Positions 32,411 through 45,118 of a DNA stretch of 64,000 nucleotides are shown here, piece by piece. This DNA comes from Dryomyza anilis (Eukaryota > Arthropoda > Insecta > Diptera > Dryomyzidae): positions 48,147,983 to 48,211,982 of the forward strand of contig OX638133.1 in NCBI GenBank assembly GCA_951804985.1. The letters run 5' to 3'. Position numbers and translations under genes: made by a program. The notes below the pieces were generated by a model. The model was not told the DNA's origin and searched no databases. It saw only the letters and a list, made by a program, of their open reading frames with translations. Each line of letters opens with the position of its first letter. Positions within the stretch are counted from its first letter, which is position 1.

Positions 32411-32760
32411 AAATCTGTTCGTCCCGAACAGATGTTAATTCTCTCTCTCTGAATGGCGCCAACCTTTCTAAATGTACTACTTTCATTTTTCGTCTAACGC
32501 CTGCAGTATTCTGAATCCGATATACGACATCGTTAATTCTTTTAATCTTCTTATATGGTCCTTCCCAGTGTGTTTGTAGCTTAGGTGATAAGCCTTTCTT
32601 CCTTTGTGGGTTATAGAACAAAACAAGCTCTCCTTCCGTAAATCCATCTGAATTTGTGCGCAAGTCGTATCTGGCCTTCATCTTATCACTCGCAAATTGT
32701 GTACGCTATCTTACAAAACATAATTGTGTATAGGAATTTCAGTTGAAGGACTCGCTCCAA
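32409..32760 (-). pseudogene. Integrase C-terminal part
   Basis: Open frame 32681-32409 with YDLRTNSDGFTEGELVLF and GPYKKIKRINDVVYRIQN. Upstream, remnants reading FGASPSTE (about 32740) show the region just after the catalytic core. About 0.5 kb between NNWVSRF (about 32790) and this point is missing, which removes the second Asp and the Glu of the DDE triad. Confidence 0.7.
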
Positions 32761-32781
32761 ACTTTAAATTCGCAGGTAATC

Positions 32782-33327
32782 TTAAGCGGCAAAACGGCTT
32801 ACCCAGTTGTTAACTAATGCATCTGCAACTGTTGTGGCTTCTTGATTCAGCATGGGATACACTTCAGGCCACTTGCTGAAATAGTCAATGACGACGAGGA
32901 CATACTTATTACCCGCATCACTGATTGGAAACGGCCCGGCGACATCTATGGCAATACGCTCGAATGGTGCTCCCACATTGTACTGATGCATCCTGCCGCG
33001 ACTTCTGACTGTTGGTCCTTTTGCTGGTACACATTGCGGACAACTGCGAATCCAATCGGCGACTGACTCTTGGCATCCAATCCAATAAAAACGTTTCTTT
33101 ACCTTCTCGACCGTTTTATTAATGCCCAAATGACCACCACAAGATCCACCATGGTATTCCGCTAATATCTCATTTATTTTTGACTTAGGAACAATAATCA
33201 AACTTCGAGCGGATGTGCCATCTTCATTTTCCCATACACGACATAAGCAACCATCTTGTAGCTTTAAGCTCTGCCAATGTGTCCAGTAAGCTTTAGTTAT
33301 TGGACTGTCCGCAGCTATATCTTCCCA
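32782..33327 (-). pseudogene. Integrase N-terminal finger and start of core
   Basis: HHCC finger visible: YHGGSCGGHLG and CPQC. First catalytic Asp in AIDVAGPFP, followed by VVIDYFSKWPEVYP. Same frame as RNase H upstream, separated by one TAA at 33325-33327 (TTA in the arrayed copies). Ends at the core deletion. Confidence 0.8.
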
Positions 33328-34500
33328 TTATGGTTTTCTTTGCTGTTCCTTGAACATCATGATTTTTGTGAGGTCGGGATCACTCTTTTGATCAATTTGA
33401 ATTTGTTCCGGAGTCCATTTTTTATCGGACAAAACATTTAGCAAACGAATGTCAATTATGTTTTCTTTTCCTTCAGCTCTTGAACAATGTCTGCATTCTA
33501 GTTTATATGGGCGTCGTGACAGAGCATCTGCATTTCCATGATTTCCTCCTTCACGATGTTCGATTGAGAAATCGTAGCTCTGTAATCGTTCTATCCAACG
33601 CGCAATTTGGCCTTCCGGATCTTTGAACTGAAGTAACCATCTCAGTGCTGCGTGATCGGTTCTCAAGTGAAACTGTTGTCCGTACAGATACTTATGGAAA
33701 TTTTTCACACTTTCAATTACAGCAAGAAGCTCCCTCCTGGTGACACAGTAATTTCGCTCGGGCTTGGACAATGTTTCACTGTAGTATGCGATCACTTTTT
33801 CCTGCCCATTGATTACTTGCGAGAGAACTCCGCCTATTCCGTATCCGCTTGCATCCGTATCAAGTATAAATTTCTCACCTGGAATTGGATACGCAAGAAT
33901 TGGTGCCGAGCACAGAAGATCTTTTAATTTCAAAAACGCCCTTTCTTGATCATCACCCCATTGAAATGCGCGGTACTTTCTTGTCAACTCGTGAAGACTG
34001 CTAGCAACATTGGCAAAACCTGGAATAAATCGCCTGTAGTATGTACATAGCCCCAAGAAGATTCGAAGGTCATGTAGGTTCTGTGGTCTGGGCCACTCTT
34101 TTACGGCAACTATTTTTTCCTCGCCGGTATGTACACCTTCCGTGGTAACTTGATGACCCAGATATTTGACTTCTTTCTTAAAAAGTGAACATTTCTTTGG
34201 GCTAAGTTTCAGTCCCCCACTTTCCAATCGAAGAAAAACTTCTTCTAGATTTCTTAGATGTTCGTTGAAATCCTTGCCCATAACAATTATGTCATCAAGG
34301 TATATCAGGCATGTTTTCCAGTGTAAACCTTTTAATACGTGCTCCATTAACCGCTCGAATGTAGCTGGGGCATTGCACAGTCCAAATGGCATTACCAGAA
34401 ATTGCCATAGTCCATCGCCAGTACTGAATGCAGTCTTCTCTCGATCGTTCTTATCGATTTCTGCCAGTAACCGCTTTGCAAGTCTAACGTAGAAAAACAT
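33328..34500 (-). pseudogene. RT catalytic half and RNase H
   Basis: About 390 codons. RT: MPFGLCNAPATFERLM, the catalytic IYLDDIIVMG, KCSLFKKEVKYLGH, FLGLCTYYRRFIPGF. RNase H: ILDTDASGYGIGGVL, RELLAVIESVKNF, RTDHAALRWL, and the end GNADALSRR. It overlaps the upstream RT frame at 34392-34500; the real junction is a frameshift near the LDLQSGYWQ block. The stop at its end separates it from integrase. Confidence 0.85.
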
Positions 34501-35300
34501 TTTTCATTAGAGAGTGTATCCAAGGTATCGTCGATTCTAGGCAATGGATAGCTATACTCCTTGGTTACATCATTTAACTTTCGGTAATCAACGCAAAACC
34601 GCGTACTACCATCCTTCTTTTTAACCAACACCACTGGTGAGCTCCATGGGCTTTCTGATGGTTCCACGACACCATTTTTGTCCATCGCTTCGACTAAATG
34701 TGACACTTCATCCTGTTTGGCAAGTGGTACTCTTCGCGGTGCGTGACGAATTGGTTTAGAGTCACAAGTGTCTATTCGATGTTTTACGATGGAAGTTCTT
34801 CCGTCGTATTGGCCTTTAGTAGCGAATACAAACCAGTGTTTATCAATTAGTTGTTGTACTTTACCCTTTTCTTTGGCAGTCAAATCCTTGGTCCACTCTT
34901 TTATAAAAGTTTGAGCAGATTTATTATCTATTTGCGGTGTATTCTTGATTTTTGATTGACTTGCTTCACAATTTATTATCGCAGATGCCTCTTGACACCT
35001 ACCTATTACTGTTCCCTTTTTAATTAATTTGGACGAGTTTTCCATGTTGAGAACTCTTATTGGAACAACTTTGTCTTTTGTCGCTTTAACTAATGTTCTT
35101 CCGACTACAATATTACTTCTGCTCATTTGCTCATCATTCGCTTCTATAACCCACAACTTGCTTATCCCACAATCTCCATTTAATTTCGCCCAAACAATTG
35201 CTTCTGAATTAGGTGGTATTTTTCTATTTTTATGAGCGATAACTTGTTTAATCTTCGGGCTCTGGTCACAATCAATGTTTAGTTGGATCTCTGTATTGGC
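34465..35300 (-). pseudogene. RT N-terminal half with pol spacer
   Basis: Open from about 35290 without an early ATG, as expected inside Pol. Shows ESPWSSPVVLVKKKDG, FCVDYRKLND, YPLPRIDDTLDTL and FSTLDLQSGYWQ (motif A), after which the frame is lost. The upstream part (KIPPNSEAIVWAKL) is a linker after protease. Confidence 0.8.
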
Positions 35301-35306
35301 ATAACT

Positions 35307-35642
35307 CTAAATTTTTCTTGTTAGATCTAGTGTGAAACCGTTCCTTATCATGAAGTCCATGCCAAGTATTATTTCCGCCACTATAAAATCATGCTTAACT
35401 GTCGTAGTACCAATCATGATTTCCTTGGTAATCTTTCCTCTGATAGGGGCCTTTTCGCCAGTAGCTGTTTGCAATCTTATTCCTATAAGTGGCTCTACTA
35501 CGTCCTTAACAAGGTTACTTCTTATTATAGAGTGTGAAGCTCCCGTGTCCAATGTTACCATATATGCTGCACAATCAATTACTCCTTCGACAGATAAGCT
35601 ATTTGCTTTCGAGCAATTTGTGAAATGGAGATTCTGGGGCAA
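35307..35642 (-). pseudogene. Aspartic protease
   Basis: About 110 codons with the active-site block VTLDTGASHSII and the downstream LGMDFMIRNG, which match the two conserved blocks of Gypsy-group retropepsins. The fragment starts in mid-polyprotein. Confidence 0.75.
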
Positions 35643-35685
35643 TCGGTTATGGGAGTCAGATCGTGCCCCGCAGATCTGACTCGTT

Positions 35686-36045
35686 TTAGTTTAAAGCTTG
35701 ATTAAAATTTACGCTATTTTGGACATGATCCCATCTTTCTTCATGTCTGGGTTCATCTGCAGATTGATTTATTGAGCGCTTGCGTTTTTTACGACAGTCA
35801 CGTGCCATATGTCCATATGTATCACAGTTGTAACATTTACCTTTGAATTGGGTATCTTTGTTGGCTGATGTGTGTTCGGTTTTAACGCCTGCTTTAACTG
35901 CTTGGCACACTACTTGAAATAAATCATCGTTCTCCACATCAATTCTACGCGCCTTTGGAGCCGATCGGCACAACGCATTTGCTGTGTCCTGTATTAGAGC
36001 GATGGTAACCGTTTCCGTAAATGTTACCCTGGGCGCCATCAACAA
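35686..36045 (-). pseudogene. Gag C-terminal end with Cys-His knuckle
   Basis: Capsid end (RVTFTETVTIALIQ), a linker, then CYNCDTYGHMARDC (CX2CX4HX4C) and a basic stretch RKKRKR. The knuckle is the RNA-binding part absent from all five arrayed copies. Confidence 0.8.
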
Positions 36046-36066
36046 ACGCTTCGATTTTGCACTTTT

Positions 36067-36981
36067 CTATGAAATCACTTGCTGAATCTGAATACGCGCA
36101 AGCCTCTCGATGTCCGCTGCATACGCCTGCAATGTTTCACCATTTCTTTGCATTCGGCCCTTTAGTTCCATTCTGTAGATCTGCTTCATGTGATCACTTC
36201 CATATTTCCGTTGCAGTGCAGACATATCCGCTGTGTAACTGTTTCTATCGCTTTCTGGAACAGTCTGCAATACTTCGGATGCGCCTCCTTTTAGCGCCAC
36301 GATAAGTGCGGTTACGCTGTCCTCATTGTTCCACCGATTACTTACAGCCGTGGTCTCAAATTGCAGCTTGAAAATGTTGAACGCTGTAGTTCCATCGTAA
36401 ATCGGTGTCTTTAGTCTCGTACCACTAACAAAATGCTGTGTGGGTCCATTTAACTGCAATATATCGAAGTCCTTTTGAATTTTCAGTAGCTTTTTGTCGA
36501 TTCCATGATATTTCTCATCAACGTTATTTTCCAATCTTTGAATCTTATCGTCAACGCTCACTTCCATGTCATTTACATGTGCCTCAAGCTTCTTTACTTT
36601 GACATGGAGCATACTCGAAACTTCCAGAAGTTGCTTCGAATGTTCTTGCATCTTTTCCTCCATTTTTATTTGATGTTTGTTGGAATTCTCTAGAAATTTC
36701 TGTTCCATTTTGCTGGAATTTTCTTGAAATTTCTGATCCATTTTGTTGGAATTTTCTTGAAGTTTGTGTTCAATTTGGTTGGAGTTTTCTTGAAGCTTCT
36801 GTTCCATTTTGTTGGAATTTTCTTGAAGCTGTTGTTTTATTGCTCCGAGCAACTGGATCATATCAAAACTTTGGGACTGTACTTTTTGCTTCGTGTCCAC
36901 ACTTTTCGATGACGCTGTTTCAGCTTCCACTTCAAACTCGTGCTCTGCGAGGTCAATACCTTGGTTCTCTAATTCTTCCAT
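36067..36981 (-). pseudogene. Gag N-terminal and capsid region
   Basis: 304 codons from MEELENQG. Residues about 47-105 contain five 11-residue repeats (QENSNKMEQKL type), then a coiled-coil region and the capsid up to LQAYAADIERLA. An indel there shifts the frame and a deletion near 36030 restores it. Arrayed copies have fewer or altered repeats in the same place. Confidence 0.8.
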
Positions 36982-37093
36982 TAGACGCTTTTGTAGCTCT
37001 ACTTTCGTACCAACAGTTGGAAGATTATGAATCGCCAGTTCCTTCTTTAGCTGGTCGACTTTAAGTTGTTCGAATTTAACTATTTTGTATCAC

Positions 37094-37112
37094 AATCCCA
37101 CTTCTGACACCA
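37094..37112 (-). other. Primer binding site, tRNA-Leu type
   Basis: Minus strand TGGTGTCAGAAGTGGGATT, one base inside the LTR end. It is complementary to the 3' end typical of cytoplasmic tRNA-Leu (ends in ...AATCCCACTTCTGACACCA). The matching position in the arrayed copies is deleted. Confidence 0.8.
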
Positions 37113-37113
37113 A

Positions 37114-37713
<600 letters not shown>

Positions 37714-37920
37714 CCTCACATAGCCTCTCCTAAACAATTAACAGTCTCATCTTCGCGTTGGTGAACCCCGTTAACCCGAGCAACCAGCTGAAGATCGGGT
37801 TTCAACCCCGGTGAGAGGTCTGGTCGGGGGCTTGTGACCCCCCATATAAAAAAGCTGATTTCCCAGTGTAATCTCTGCTCCGCTCGTAACCATTCATAAA
37901 TGTGCAAATGCAACTATATT
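37714..37920. other. GC-richer segment of unknown origin
   Basis: More GC-rich than its surroundings (e.g. CCCCGGTGAGAGGTCTGGTC and GGGGGCTTGTGACCCCCC). It could be a LINE 5' leader remnant on the minus strand, but no coding trace supports this. Confidence 0.25.
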
Positions 37921-38023
37921 ACGTCAAATCAACCATTTTCCGTTACTAAAGAAAGCTTTTTCTCCTTTTATTTTAGTTCAAACGATAAAACAATAAAAGT
38001 TATAAGTTGTCATTGAATTAAAT

Positions 38024-38107
38024 GTCATTGAATTAAATACGTTGCCTCGTATTTAATTCAATGACGTTGCCTAGTAATTAATTCGTCTTGCCGGCACCGG
38101 CAAGACG
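38024..38107. repeat. Two adjacent perfect palindromes
   Basis: An 18-bp-arm inverted repeat (38024-38041 / 38048-38065, arm ending TTGAATTAAATACG, 6-nt loop) is followed 18 bp later by an 11-bp-arm palindrome (CGTCTTGCCGG, CA, CCGGCAAGACG at 38084-38107). A direct partial repeat of CATTGAATTAAAT also lies just upstream (from 38011). Confidence 0.8.
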
Positions 38108-39215
38108 ATTACCACATTGACATGCGTCTATCCTACTCGCTGAACAGAGCAGAGAACTTCGGAATCAGAGTAGTAAGTATAAACATTTTCTTATATCCGA
38201 AGTATTTAAAAAAACTTAATTTTTTTTTTATTTACAACTTAAAATCTACGAAGGTAGCAAATAAGCGCTGAAAACGCGACTTCCGCTAGCTGCTCTACGT
38301 TTTGCAACACTTACGTCATGAACGATATAAACGATACAAGTTCGTCTTTTGTGTTTATTTATTCCTTTAATTTGTTAATTTTTTTACAGTGCACTGTGGG
38401 ACAGAAGTCAATTCTAGCTCGCCGTAAATACAGTTTTGCTCCAGTCTCATCGAAACTATACACTAAGCATACATGTTCTATGAATAGATTTCCATTTGAA
38501 AATTATCAAGATTGGTCCATTGCCACGCCCACCTGTCATATAATTGAAATGGTAAAACGACTATAACTTTTGTTTGAAATGAGATATTTTGTTTATAATT
38601 GGTATTTAAATACATACTTTAATTGCACATGACCATTCTTAATATGAGCGTGATTGGCCAACTGCCACGCCTACCATTCTTCTTAAACTATATAACTTGA
38701 CCATCGTAAGAGATATTCTGATAATATTAGGTACTATGGTACATATCACAATTCTTAACTACCGTACCAAATATGAGCCAGTTTTGTCAACTATAATGAC
38801 AGAAAAGGCAAAACTGACATATTAAAGTAACAAAATTTAGTTAAATTATTTTACGACGTGTGGAAAACTAATGCAGGCATGTTTAACACCGTTAGAAAGA
38901 AGATATTTCAGACATTATGCTTGTAAATATATTAATGAGAGCATTTGGATGCTTTTTTTTTCATGTCTACTTTTGTATAAAAAATACGTAATTTTTGTTT
39001 TATGTTTTTGACAGATAATCGGGAAAAAAAACTAATAGCCATTTGAAATTTTTGATAGTTCACTCAATTCCCAATAATAAAAAACAAACACTCTGCATGT
39101 GGAGTATATATTGAACGAGTTATGACAGTTTTAATGTAACCCATTTTTATTTCTTAAAAAGCACTTGTTTTAATTTTTTGACTTTAAGCGGGCGGAAAGT
39201 GATAAAAAGACTGAA
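38108..39215. other. Intergenic DNA without recognisable gene
   Basis: AT-rich with short GC-richer patches such as CCACGCCCACC and CTGCCACGCCTACC. No supported coding frame and no clear element ends. Confidence 0.45.
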
Positions 39216-39218
39216 CAA

Positions 39219-39810
39219 AATTTTATTGCAGAAATCAGTAGCAGACATCAAGGAAAATCGAATGGTACCACGCTCAGTGGTCCCTGACCCCCAAAAGGGG
39301 GTCAAAAACCATTGTCAAAAAAAATGTATTGCGGAAATGGATAGCGAACCTCATTAGACGACTAATGGTACCCTTTGGAGTGGTCCCTGACCCCCAAAAG
39401 GGGGTCAAAAACCCATTTATGACCCAACAATTTTTATCTCGGAAATCGATAGGGGACATCATTAGAAGGCTTATGGTACCCTTTGGAGTGGTCCAGGTCC
39501 CCCAAAGGGGGTCAAAAACCCCATTTTCAATTTTTTTTTTTTTGCAGAAATAGATAGCTGACGTTATAAAATGCATTTTGACATTCACAAAATATTTTTT
39601 TCGAAAATGGGGTTTTTGACCCCTTTGGGGGGACCTGGACCACTTCAAAGGGTACCATTAGCCTTCTAATGATGTCCGCTATCGATTTCCGAAATAAAAA
39701 GGGTACCAAAGGGTACCATTGTCTTCTAATGAGGTTCGCTATCCATTTCCGCAATAAATTTTTTTTTGACAAAAAGTGGTTTTTGACCCCCTTTTGTGGG
39801 TCAGTATGTA
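39219..39810. repeat. Foldback repeat with GACCCCC/GGGGGTC monomers
   Basis: The left side carries three tandem monomers of about 100 bp (around 39219, 39317, 39421), each with an ATGGATAGCG/ATCGATAGGG block, TGGTACC, then GACCCCCAAAAGGGGGTC. The right side from about 39604 to 39810 carries the same monomers inverted. The centre is near 39570. Each monomer also contains a short palindrome. Frames on both strands are by-products of the repeat. Confidence 0.75.
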
Positions 39811-39829
39811 CTCGTATGAAATCGAGAGC

Positions 39830-41450
39830 TCTGGTTTTTATTCAATTACCAATTGTTCTTAAGAAAATTGTTTTTGATTTTTGATTTTTGAAATTGCTTT
39901 TTAAGCCCTTTTCGGCAATTTTTTTTATTACAAAAATACAGAACCTTACACAACGAGTTTTTCAAAAAACTGTAAATGCAATTTTTCTTTCAATTGTCAA
40001 GACATTACAATATACCAACAAATACTAATATTCCGATATGTATTTGAATGTAAAATCGATATATTGAATCTAAACTCGAAATATATTTTTTAGCATTTCT
40101 GATCAATGATATGAACTAATGATATTTATATAGAGCATAGTTTAAAGTAACGGCCAAAATTACTAAATTATTTCATCGGTTCCAGTTTTTAAAAGAAGCT
40201 CATCAACACAGCTTCCGTAAAAAAATGTTTAAATGTATAAAAGTTAAAAATTAAAATATTTTAGATATATAGATATATTGAGATATATATTGAAAAATAG
40301 CAGTTTTTATTCGAATTTTACTGGAAAAGGCTACGTAATAGAAATTAACTGAGTAGGCAATAAAAATTAACATTCTTCTAATGTTAAGTAATTACTGCCA
40401 AGATATTACAGGCATTCTTTATTGATTTTGGATTTTATTTCTAAATATATAAAAAAATGTTTCAAATGTCAAATTTTTCGAGTTTAGATACATTTATTTT
40501 AAAACCGTATTAGAAAATTTTTTGTATATTAAAATTAGTTTTGACAACAAAAGAAAAACTGCATACATTCATATATTGTTCAATTGTTATAATTGTTTAA
40601 GTATTAATTAATTTATTAAGTTACTTTTGACACCCATATACTAATCAAAAATGCCATTTAATAATCCTAAATGCATTTAGTTATTTTAGTATATAAGGGC
40701 AAATATGGGCCAATATTTAGTCAATATACTAATATCGTTAAAACATTACACATTGCATATGGGCTATTTCACACCAAATCGACCGACGGTTGGAACTCAC
40801 CTTCTTCGATTACAATAAAATTTGGGCAACTGATAAAGGTTGTTGACTTTGTCTCATTGTCGGTGCAGGTCGTTGTTTCAAGTGCGTGTAGTGATTTCTG
40901 TGATTTAAATAGTGTATTGAATATTAAATATATTTATAGTGAGTTTTCGTCAAAGTTCTGTTACTTGTCGTTATTAACTGTCATTGTTTTTATAAAATAT
41001 TAAATATATGTTATAATACATTTGTATTAAAAACAATTTAAGTAATATATTTGTCTATTTCAGTGCAATATTACTGCTGCATGCATTTTTTTGCATGCAT
41101 TGTTATTATTATTTGTGATTTTCTATTCTTCTTTGTGCGATATTTGTTTACGTCGTTTTTATATTGTGTTGTTAGTGCGTATTTTAATTAGTAACATCTG
41201 TAAGCATTTTACACTTGAGTGATGCAATTATAGACGGCACTAAATTTTTAAATATTATAAATTTTTTAATTTTGTGCAAGGTGTATTTAACAAGGTGAGG
41301 CAAGTATAAAAACTTCTCTCTTTGTTTATTTTCATTTTTTATTTTATTTTTTTTTTTCATTAGTTTTTTTATTTTACTCGTTTTCGGTTGATAATATCGT
41401 GTTAAAATTAAAATTGTCAAAACTGTTCACAAAACGAAAGTTTCGGATAA
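39830..41450. other. AT-rich DNA without recognisable gene
   Basis: Open frames up to about 110 codons occur here but with low-complexity or random composition. No element ends seen. Confidence 0.5.
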
Positions 41451-41454
41451 ACTA

Positions 41455-43777
41455 ATGACGACACAATCGTCGCCTGTCTTTGTCCAGCTGCGGTAAACGA
41501 AAATTTCATATTCCCGAAGCGAAAAATATGGAGTGCGCACTATCCACGGGAATTATCGAATTTATTGAAACCCCGCGAACAAACAATCGCGTGTCTGCAC
41601 TATATGGGGGCTATGGAGGCGATTATCACAAGGCAACGTGTCTGAGCGCTTCAACATGGCGAAGCCAGCGCAATCCTTGTCGGTGTCGTCTTAAGTCAAC
41701 TCACTGGTCACCAGAATTGGCGAATTGTCAAATGGTGACACCTCCACTTCGGTGGAAGTCCTCTTCGTGGAAGCCCCTGGAAACGACGCTCTACACCACT
41801 CGGTGTAGAAGTCGGCTAAAGTGAGCGGCGAACATCTCCCTCAGAGTGAGGGTTCGTGCGTTGGGTTTGGGTCCCACCACGGAAAAAACCTATGCGCCCA
41901 ATGCAAACAAAAAAGAAGCCTCGTATAACGACCGATTACCACGATGACCCACGCAAACGTTTTAATGACCATGATTTACGAATATGCACCTGGAATGTCC
42001 GGACCCTTTATAGGGAAGGTGCCTCTATCCAGCTGGCAGATGTCCTCGAAAAATATAAGGCTGACATCACCGCTATCCAGGAGATGCGATGGACGGGACA
42101 GGGCTGCTCGAAACAAGCGTCCTGAGATATCTACTACAGCTGCCATGCGGAGAGACAAGAATTTGGATGTGGATTTGTGGTCGGCAAGAGACTCCGCCAC
42201 CTTGGCTCTAGGTTCACGCCCGTGGACGAAAGGCTGGCAACAATCCGCATCAAGGCTACATATTTCCACATCAGCCTAATCTGTGCTCACGCTCCGACGA
42301 ACGAGAAAGATGACGAGACAAAAGAGCGCTCAGACAACGCATACGAGCGCTGCCCCCGTCACGATATCATAATCGTGCTAGGCGATTTTAACGCCAAGGT
42401 GGGCAGAGAAGCCATCTATTGTCCAACAATCGGAAAATTTAGCCTCCATGCCAACACTTCCGATAACGGAACGAGGCTAATCGACTTCGCCGCAGCACGA
42501 AACATGGTAGTTAGTAGTACTAGATTCGAACATTTCGATATCCACAAGGCCACATTGTCGCCCGATCAAAAAACTCGAAACCAAATTGATCACGTTGTGA
42601 TTGACGGAAGGCACGCATCAAGCGTGATGGACGTACGCACTATCCGAGGTGCCAATATGGGTTCGGATCATTACCTTGTAGCAGCCAAGGTCCGCACACG
42701 CTTAAGCGCTGCGAAGAACGTACGGAACCAAGCGCAGAGAAAGCTGGACGTCGGAAAGCTGCAATCACAACTGACAACGCAAGCCTTTTCCACTCGACTC
42801 TCACACCTGCTTAGACAAAGCACTCCTCCTCTCGATGACATAAGCGAGCAGTGGAACCATATCTCCTGCTCTATGCGTACGGCTGCCAAAGAGGTGCTTG
42901 GATACCAACGCCCCCTGAGGAATCAGTGGTATGACCAAGAGTGTCGCGCGGCCACTGCAGACGCTGCGTACAAATCCACCCTGCAGTCAGTGGCTACGCG
43001 TGTTGCGAAGGAGCGATACAAAGAGAACAGAAGGGAAGAGAGACGTCTGTTCAGGCGTAAAAATAGCGAGGCAGAAAGACGTGAGTGTGAGGAGATTGAG
43101 ATGCATGGGGACAGGAATGAGGCTCGAAAATTCTTCGAAAAAATAAGACGCCGGAGGTTGAAAATCCGGAGCCTCTTCTTGTAAAGATGAGAACGGGAAT
43201 CTAGTCACAGATATCCAGAGCACACTGAAGATATGGAGGGATCACTTGTATAAACTGCTGACCGATGCTGATGACCGCAATTCCACCGATAGAGAAGTAG
43301 ACACGGCAACCCCAGTACTTGATGACGACGTTGAGATTCCGCCACCCGACCATGACGAGGTCAGAACAGCCATCGCTCTGCTGAAAAACAACAAAGCCGC
43401 TGGTGCTGATGGCCTGCCTGCTGAATTGTTTAAGACTGGAGGCGAAGAGCTAATAGAGAGCATACACGAGCTCGTAAGCAGAATATGGTCGGATGAAAGC
43501 ATGCCAACTGACTGGAACTTCAGTGTACTCTGCCCAATCCTTAAGAAAGGGGATCCCACTATCTGCGCCAACTACCGAGGGCGTATTATGTGAAAGACTA
43601 AAGCCCATCGTCAACAGACTGATTGGACTTTACCAGTGCGACTTCAGACCTGGAAAGTCCACCATAGACCAGATTTTCACATTGCGCCTTATCCGGGAAA
43701 AGACCCTAGAAAAACAGATCGACACCTACCACCTATTAGTCGACTATAAAGCCGCCTTCGACACTCCTATAAGTCGA
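41455..43777 (+). mobile_element. RTE-like LINE, 5' part to RT fingers
   Basis: Includes a leader (about 41455-41880), an APE-type endonuclease, a linker and the first part of RT. It is cut off at about 43777 in the motif A region (DYKAAFDTPI). Same family as the copies at 9339, 45408, 55178 and 59875-62510. Whether the 3' end at 45408 belongs to the same insertion is unclear; if so, the middle of RT is lost and 1.6 kb of other DNA lies between. Confidence 0.75.
41856..43184 (+). pseudogene. APE-type endonuclease and linker of RTE-like LINE
   Basis: Endonuclease blocks in order: LRICTWNVRTLYREG, ITAIQEMRWTG, an in-frame TGA at 42123-42125, then FVVGKRLRH, VLGDFNAKVG (catalytic Asp and Asn), DHVVIDGRH and GSDHYLVAAKV (catalytic SDH). 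All main catalytic motifs are visible apart from the one stop. The linker (ERYKENRREERRLFRRK) is lost to a frameshift at about 43150. The enzyme would nick target DNA to prime reverse transcription. Confidence 0.8.
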
Positions 43778-43792
43778 GTGTCGTTGTGTTAA
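43160..43792 (+). pseudogene. RT fingers region of RTE-like LINE
   Basis: Two frames: to about 43580 (NNKAAGADGLPAELFKTGG, LCPILKKGDPTICANYRG), then after a deletion of about 40 bp the frame ending at 43792 (VLCERLKPIV, YQCDFRPGKSTIDQIFTL, LVDYKAAFDTPI). The catalytic YADD part is missing. Confidence 0.75.
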
Positions 43793-45118
43793 AATCCTAA
43801 ATTTTATCTTTATTTAAACGTCCAGAAATATGTAGAAAAATTACTACATATACCTTTTCTTTTACTATAAAAAAGTTATTTTACTTTGTTGTGATAATTA
43901 ATATTAACAATACATTTTAATTTCTTATAATAAAAACAATTTATTAATTCAGAAAATGATATGCATGAGTATTAAAAATTTTTTGATTACCAAAAATGAG
44001 GTACAAGAATTATTAATCTGAAAACTATTTAATTGTATAGTACATAAACAACTAAAGAGTGTTACCCAAAACCACAAGAAAAATTATACAAATAAAATAT
44101 TTTCCTGATTATGAGATGGAAACACCACCACCAAAAAACCACTAAGCATCAGTTCGGACGCTTAAAGACATGGCAAGCACTTACGTGTCGCTTTTGAGTT
44201 GTACCACATATGAAAAATACTATGCCAATAACGCGCAACAGAAAATTACAAACCATTGAAATACTTATACATATTTGGCCATTGCAACCCATGATGGGTT
44301 TTATTCATAGAGTTTACCAACTTTAATTTTCCTTTTTTTTATTTTCAAAACTATACTCATGCAGCGAGAAACCCAATGAGTTCTTAACACTTGTTTTCTG
44401 TCACCAATTTATTCGTTGGGATGCTGTACATACCAGCTACCTCCGCAGTCGTCCATCGACTATGTGAATGTATAGAATACGAAATGGGTTCCGTTTCTAC
44501 CTACTCACTGCTGCAGTCGTCCGTCGTGTTTTCGCATGAACTTCATATAATTAAAAAGCGCAGAAAACAAAGACAAAGTACAGTTTCTGTACTACGTAGA
44601 AATCGAATTTATAATACAATGAGTTAGTAAATTATTTTAAATAAATACAAATGTATTTTAAAACGATCACAATGATGTAGAAATACATTTTTTCAAAACA
44701 AAGACATAAATGTAGTATAATTTACTACAGTATTTTTTTCGGTGCAAGTTAAATATAAAAAGTAAATAAATTTTTGATATTAACATTATTGGATTATGTA
44801 AGCATTGTTTTAAAATTAATAAAATTATTTAATTTTGTTGCAATCAAATGTTTTATGAACAATAAACTAATTTGCCACTTTGACATTTTCCACATTAAAG
44901 TTTTGTATTTATTAAAATTGTTCAATAGCTATGTTGATAAAATAATTTAAGTTAAGAATAAAAAAAATATATTGGATATGAAAAAGCTCAAAATATGTCC
45001 AATTAATAAAAAGCTAAAATCCGGCTGAAAATGTTTGAAAGAGCTCGGATTTTAAGCTAATTTGATCATGCGAAAAACAAAAATTCGAAAATGGCGGAAT
45101 AAATTATTTTTTACTATC
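43790..45118. other. AT-rich DNA separating two RTE-like pieces
   Basis: No supported gene. At about 44268-44300 there is a short match, on the minus strand, to the last bases of the RTE family (CAACCCATGATGGGTT and TATTTGGC), so a tiny 3' scrap may be present. Confidence 0.4.

Noticed and set aside
39274..39648. 124-codon minus-strand frame with repeated FDPLWGTWTTPKG
   Set aside because: Repeat frame from the foldback monomers, readable on both strands; no independent evidence for a protein.
41480..41824. 114-codon frame upstream of the RTE endonuclease as ORF1
   Set aside because: Composition is Arg/Ser/Trp-rich without domains and it lies in the leader; no counterpart seen in the other copies.
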